Assembly (NCBI GenBank): GCA_964058845.1 | Contig: CAXKVR010000078.1 | Coordinates: forward strand, 1 to 64,000 | Direction of reading: 5' to 3' | Source: Carex sylvatica | Taxonomy: Eukaryota; Streptophyta; Magnoliopsida; Poales; Cyperaceae | Length of the DNA: 64,000 nt | Shown here: piece by piece, positions 61,506-64,000 of the stretch | How the letters are laid out: the number at the start of each line of letters is the position of its first letter | How positions within the stretch are numbered: position 1 is the first letter of the stretch | Position numbers and translations under genes: made by a program | Notes under the pieces: generated by a model | Database searches by the model: none | Told to the model about the DNA's origin: nothing | Seen by the model: the letters and a program-made list of their open reading frames with translations, nothing else

Positions 61506-62149
61506 ATATATAAAATCAGATTGAAGGTGTTTTTTTTTTATAGCGTAACATTATAATTAATGGGCTTTAATAAAATCATGGTTTTTGATTATGTGAAAAC
61601 ATTTTGTGCTCATCGAAATTTCATTTTCATATATAGTACATATTTAGCTGGACAATGCAAATGTCATGATAATTGAATGAATTTGTTGTGTTGGCTTTAA
61701 TTACTTTAAATACATAAGTATATTGTTCAACAAATAAACTGTTATGTTTATTTTTTTTAAAGTTTAATTACTAATACTTGTAAAATCTGTTATAAAATAT
61801 ATGATATTAAATAATGTACATAACGATTAAGTATGATATTTGAGAAAATCAATATATATTAAAATATATGAATTGTATTAGTTTAATAGTTATTAATGTT
61901 TAATAAATCAAAATAATTTAAATTAAAAATATTAATATTTCTTCAATAAATACATGTTTATATCAGGTAATCATTGCAAACTTTAAATAAAGTGAACACA
62001 CAGTACGATTTACTCATTCTGCGTCATTTAATCGTTACGCAAAATAGCGTGAATTCCGAAGATTTATTCAATTCTACAAACAAAATTGATAGAAAGAAAG
62101 AGGTCACCAGACCAAATTCTAGATAAAAACCATCCTATCAAGTTCGCAC

Positions 62150-62285
62150 GAATTTTATTGCGAAGCTAAAACCTCACTCCACGGCAATGCGGCCAAGTCA
62201 CTGAAGGAAAAGTGGTGCTCGCCTGTCACAAGTTCTCGACTCACGAGCTCTTGTTCTGCGAAGCAACGTTGGATTCCGTAAGGTT
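62150..62285 (+). other. Possible non-coding leader exon
   Basis: A GC-richer, transcript-like stretch (CACTCCACGGCAATGCGGCC ... GTTGGATTCC) followed by a GTAAGG donor. No open frame with an ATG. It could be the 5'UTR exon of the gene at 63966 or of a non-coding RNA; neither is shown. Confidence 0.25.
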
Positions 62286-63860
62286 TTTTTTTATGTTTGT
62301 GTTATTTTTGGCGTTTAACAAACGATTGCTTTAGAGTTTAGATGGAAGTTCATGTACGAAACAGGCATCTGCGCGTCTGGCGAAAAGAAACTTCATATAT
62401 AATTACTGTCTGATTTAATTTCGAACATAAAGTTAATGTATTGCTCTGTTAAGTAATGGTAAACTTAAAAATAAAATAAAATACTGGTTGCTGTTCTTAG
62501 GCTTCATTGTTTTATTCCAGGACTAATTATTCTTGTAATTTGATTCAGTGTTGTGTTTGTCATTCCTTTCATTAAATAATGTTAATTATAATATTAGGGC
62601 TAAAAACTTTGAAGACTACAACTTCAAAAGCATATGGGTTTTGTTATGTCAGAGTCGATTTGGAACACGATTTGCACATACCATCTAATTTTCATTACAT
62701 TGAATCATGTAGTCTTTGTTGATTTTCTTTCTAAGTGAAGCTTTTTTAAATCATTAGTTAGAAATAAAGCCAAAATTAGGAGTTAATTAGGAGTTACTTC
62801 CTGTCTTTTTCAAAAAAAATAAAAAAAATAATTACGTACATCTAAGAAAACTTGCACAAAATGTAAACTTTGGTGCCACAAAGTATGGTTATGAAAATCA
62901 GAATCGGAATTGGAATCGGTTATTTGACCATGAAATTAGAATCGGGTGAATCTGTCAGAATTGGCCGAATCAGATCGGAAACTCGGATTTTTTTTGCCAA
63001 AAGCACCTTTTTACTGAAATTGTATTAATTGGACTGATAACAATTAATATTTATCTAATTTAGAAATTAAATAGACTATTCCATAAAATATTAAATAAAG
63101 CTTAATAAATTCACAAAAAAACAAATAAAATGTTTAATATTAACTTTTACATTTCCATATTTTATTTTGTATGCATTAATTTATCTTCATTGAAAATATT
63201 TTATTTTATAAACAATTAATATTTTATTTTGCTTAAGTAAAAATAAAAAATAAATTAATGTTGTCAACAACTATATGCACCGTTTACCTTAGTCAAATGA
63301 AAATAATAATAAAATAAATCACTGTGTATTTAATAGCATAATCAAATTAAATAGGACAGCATTTTCAGTGAAATTAATACAAGATCATTGTAAGTCATAA
63401 ATAATACAGGTCATGAGGGCTGATTACTAATTCATAGGTAAATGCTTATTTGCTCCTATATATATATGTAACAACGTCAAACATTCTTGCTAGGAAACTC
63501 AGGAGATTTCACTACAGTATGTTTCGTGAACTCTCCATGAATTTGTTTGGTAAGACAAAGTGAAACTATGAAAAATTCAGAATATCTAGAAAAGATGCAC
63601 TTGACACTGATTATCAAATAGAGGAAATATTGAAGAGTTATTTTTATCATATTGGAAAAGTGCTCCCATCAATCAACTCCATCTATCTATGAATAAAAGT
63701 AAATGGAATGTAAATTCTTGTGAGGTACGAGTGAGTGTTAAGATGTAAGTTATTAGGGTTTGTATATTGAGCGGTTGGGATTTTGTGTGCTATAGCCTAT
63801 GATTAGCCGCAGCCGTCTGATCAAGTGGTTAATTTGGGGATTACAAAATTGGAAACACTA
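62286..63860. other. Spacer upstream of the right-edge gene
   Basis: AT-rich. Around 62890-62985, AATCGGAATTGGAATCGG and GAATCGG-type repeats look like a small hAT-like element. No exons recognised. Confidence 0.45.
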
Positions 63861-63865
63861 CTTGA

Positions 63866-63872
63866 TATAAAA
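63866..63872 (+). promoter_or_regulatory. TATA box of the right-edge gene
   Basis: TATAAAA within GATATAAAAGG, 100 bp before the ATG at 63966. Spacing fits a transcription start near 63897 and a leader of about 70 nt. Confidence 0.6.
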
Positions 63873-63965
63873 GGTTATTGCCCTAAAGCATTCTCTCTTT
63901 GTTATGTTCCTCTTGAATTCTTCAATTTATTCCACTTTCTACCATAATCCGATCTAGCTCTGGCG

Positions 63966-64000
63966 ATGTCTATGACAAGCAACAGCGCTTCTACCGATAC
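63966..64000 (+). CDS. Start of a gene cut by the window edge
   Basis: ATG in context TGGCGATGTC opens MSMTSNSASTD and runs off the right edge. A TATA box lies at the expected distance. Too short for identification; a Ser/Thr-rich start is common in many nuclear and plastid proteins. Confidence 0.5.
   Translation, partial: MSMTSNSASTD

Overview
The window is nuclear DNA from a flowering plant, most likely a eudicot. It is AT-rich, its genes have many introns with canonical GT-AG borders, and the recognisable genes are plant genes: THO6/DWA1, an IAA-amino-acid hydrolase, a B3 transcription factor and a plastid DAD1-like phospholipase A1. No bacterial, phage or CRISPR feature was seen. I cannot name the species.

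Layout. 1-4328 (minus): 5' two-thirds of a THO complex subunit 6/DWA1-type WD40 gene, running off the left edge. 5298-7269 (minus): two tandem copies of a small unknown plant gene plus a local 203-bp tandem repeat. About 9000-10766 (plus): a small type II membrane/secreted protein with a long, internally repeated 5'UTR intron. 13926-15345: a MIR-like hairpin next to a small minus-strand gene of unknown function. 16.0-19.6 kb: a cluster of hairpin MITEs lying partly in a large inverted repeat. 20224-26090 (minus): a gene with three DUF2439 (ZGRF1/Mte1/Dbl2-like) domains and an internal exon duplicated about four to five times. 26.9-40.2 kb (minus): a decayed tandem array of ILR1-like IAA-amino-acid hydrolases, with one intact gene (34473-37597), one pseudogene (26900-31257) and two remnants. 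40.3-47 kb: nested transposons, including a Helitron inside a MITE and five hAT-type elements with 8-bp target duplications in the wider region. 47359-50323: a polygalacturonase-inhibitor-like LRR pseudogene and an apparently complete two-domain B3 gene. 50.3-58.4 kb: mostly gene-free, with a LINE remnant, a SINE-like piece and a foldback element. 58403-60349 (plus): a complete phospholipase A1-Igamma-type gene. 63966-64000 (plus): the first codons of a further gene behind a good TATA box.

The genes do not form a pathway. The unifying theme is transposon biology: about 20 copies of long-arm hairpin MITEs (termini GAGTGAGGCTA or relatives, 9-10-bp target duplications, Mutator-like) and several hAT-like families with exact 8-bp duplications. 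They sit in introns, in one exon, and inside each other. The items I would check first are the tandem exon expansion in the DUF2439 gene, the decaying ILR1-like array, the four-level transposon nest at 41442-43939 and the 240-bp hairpin at 13926-14163. I found nothing that amounts to a wholly new molecular system.
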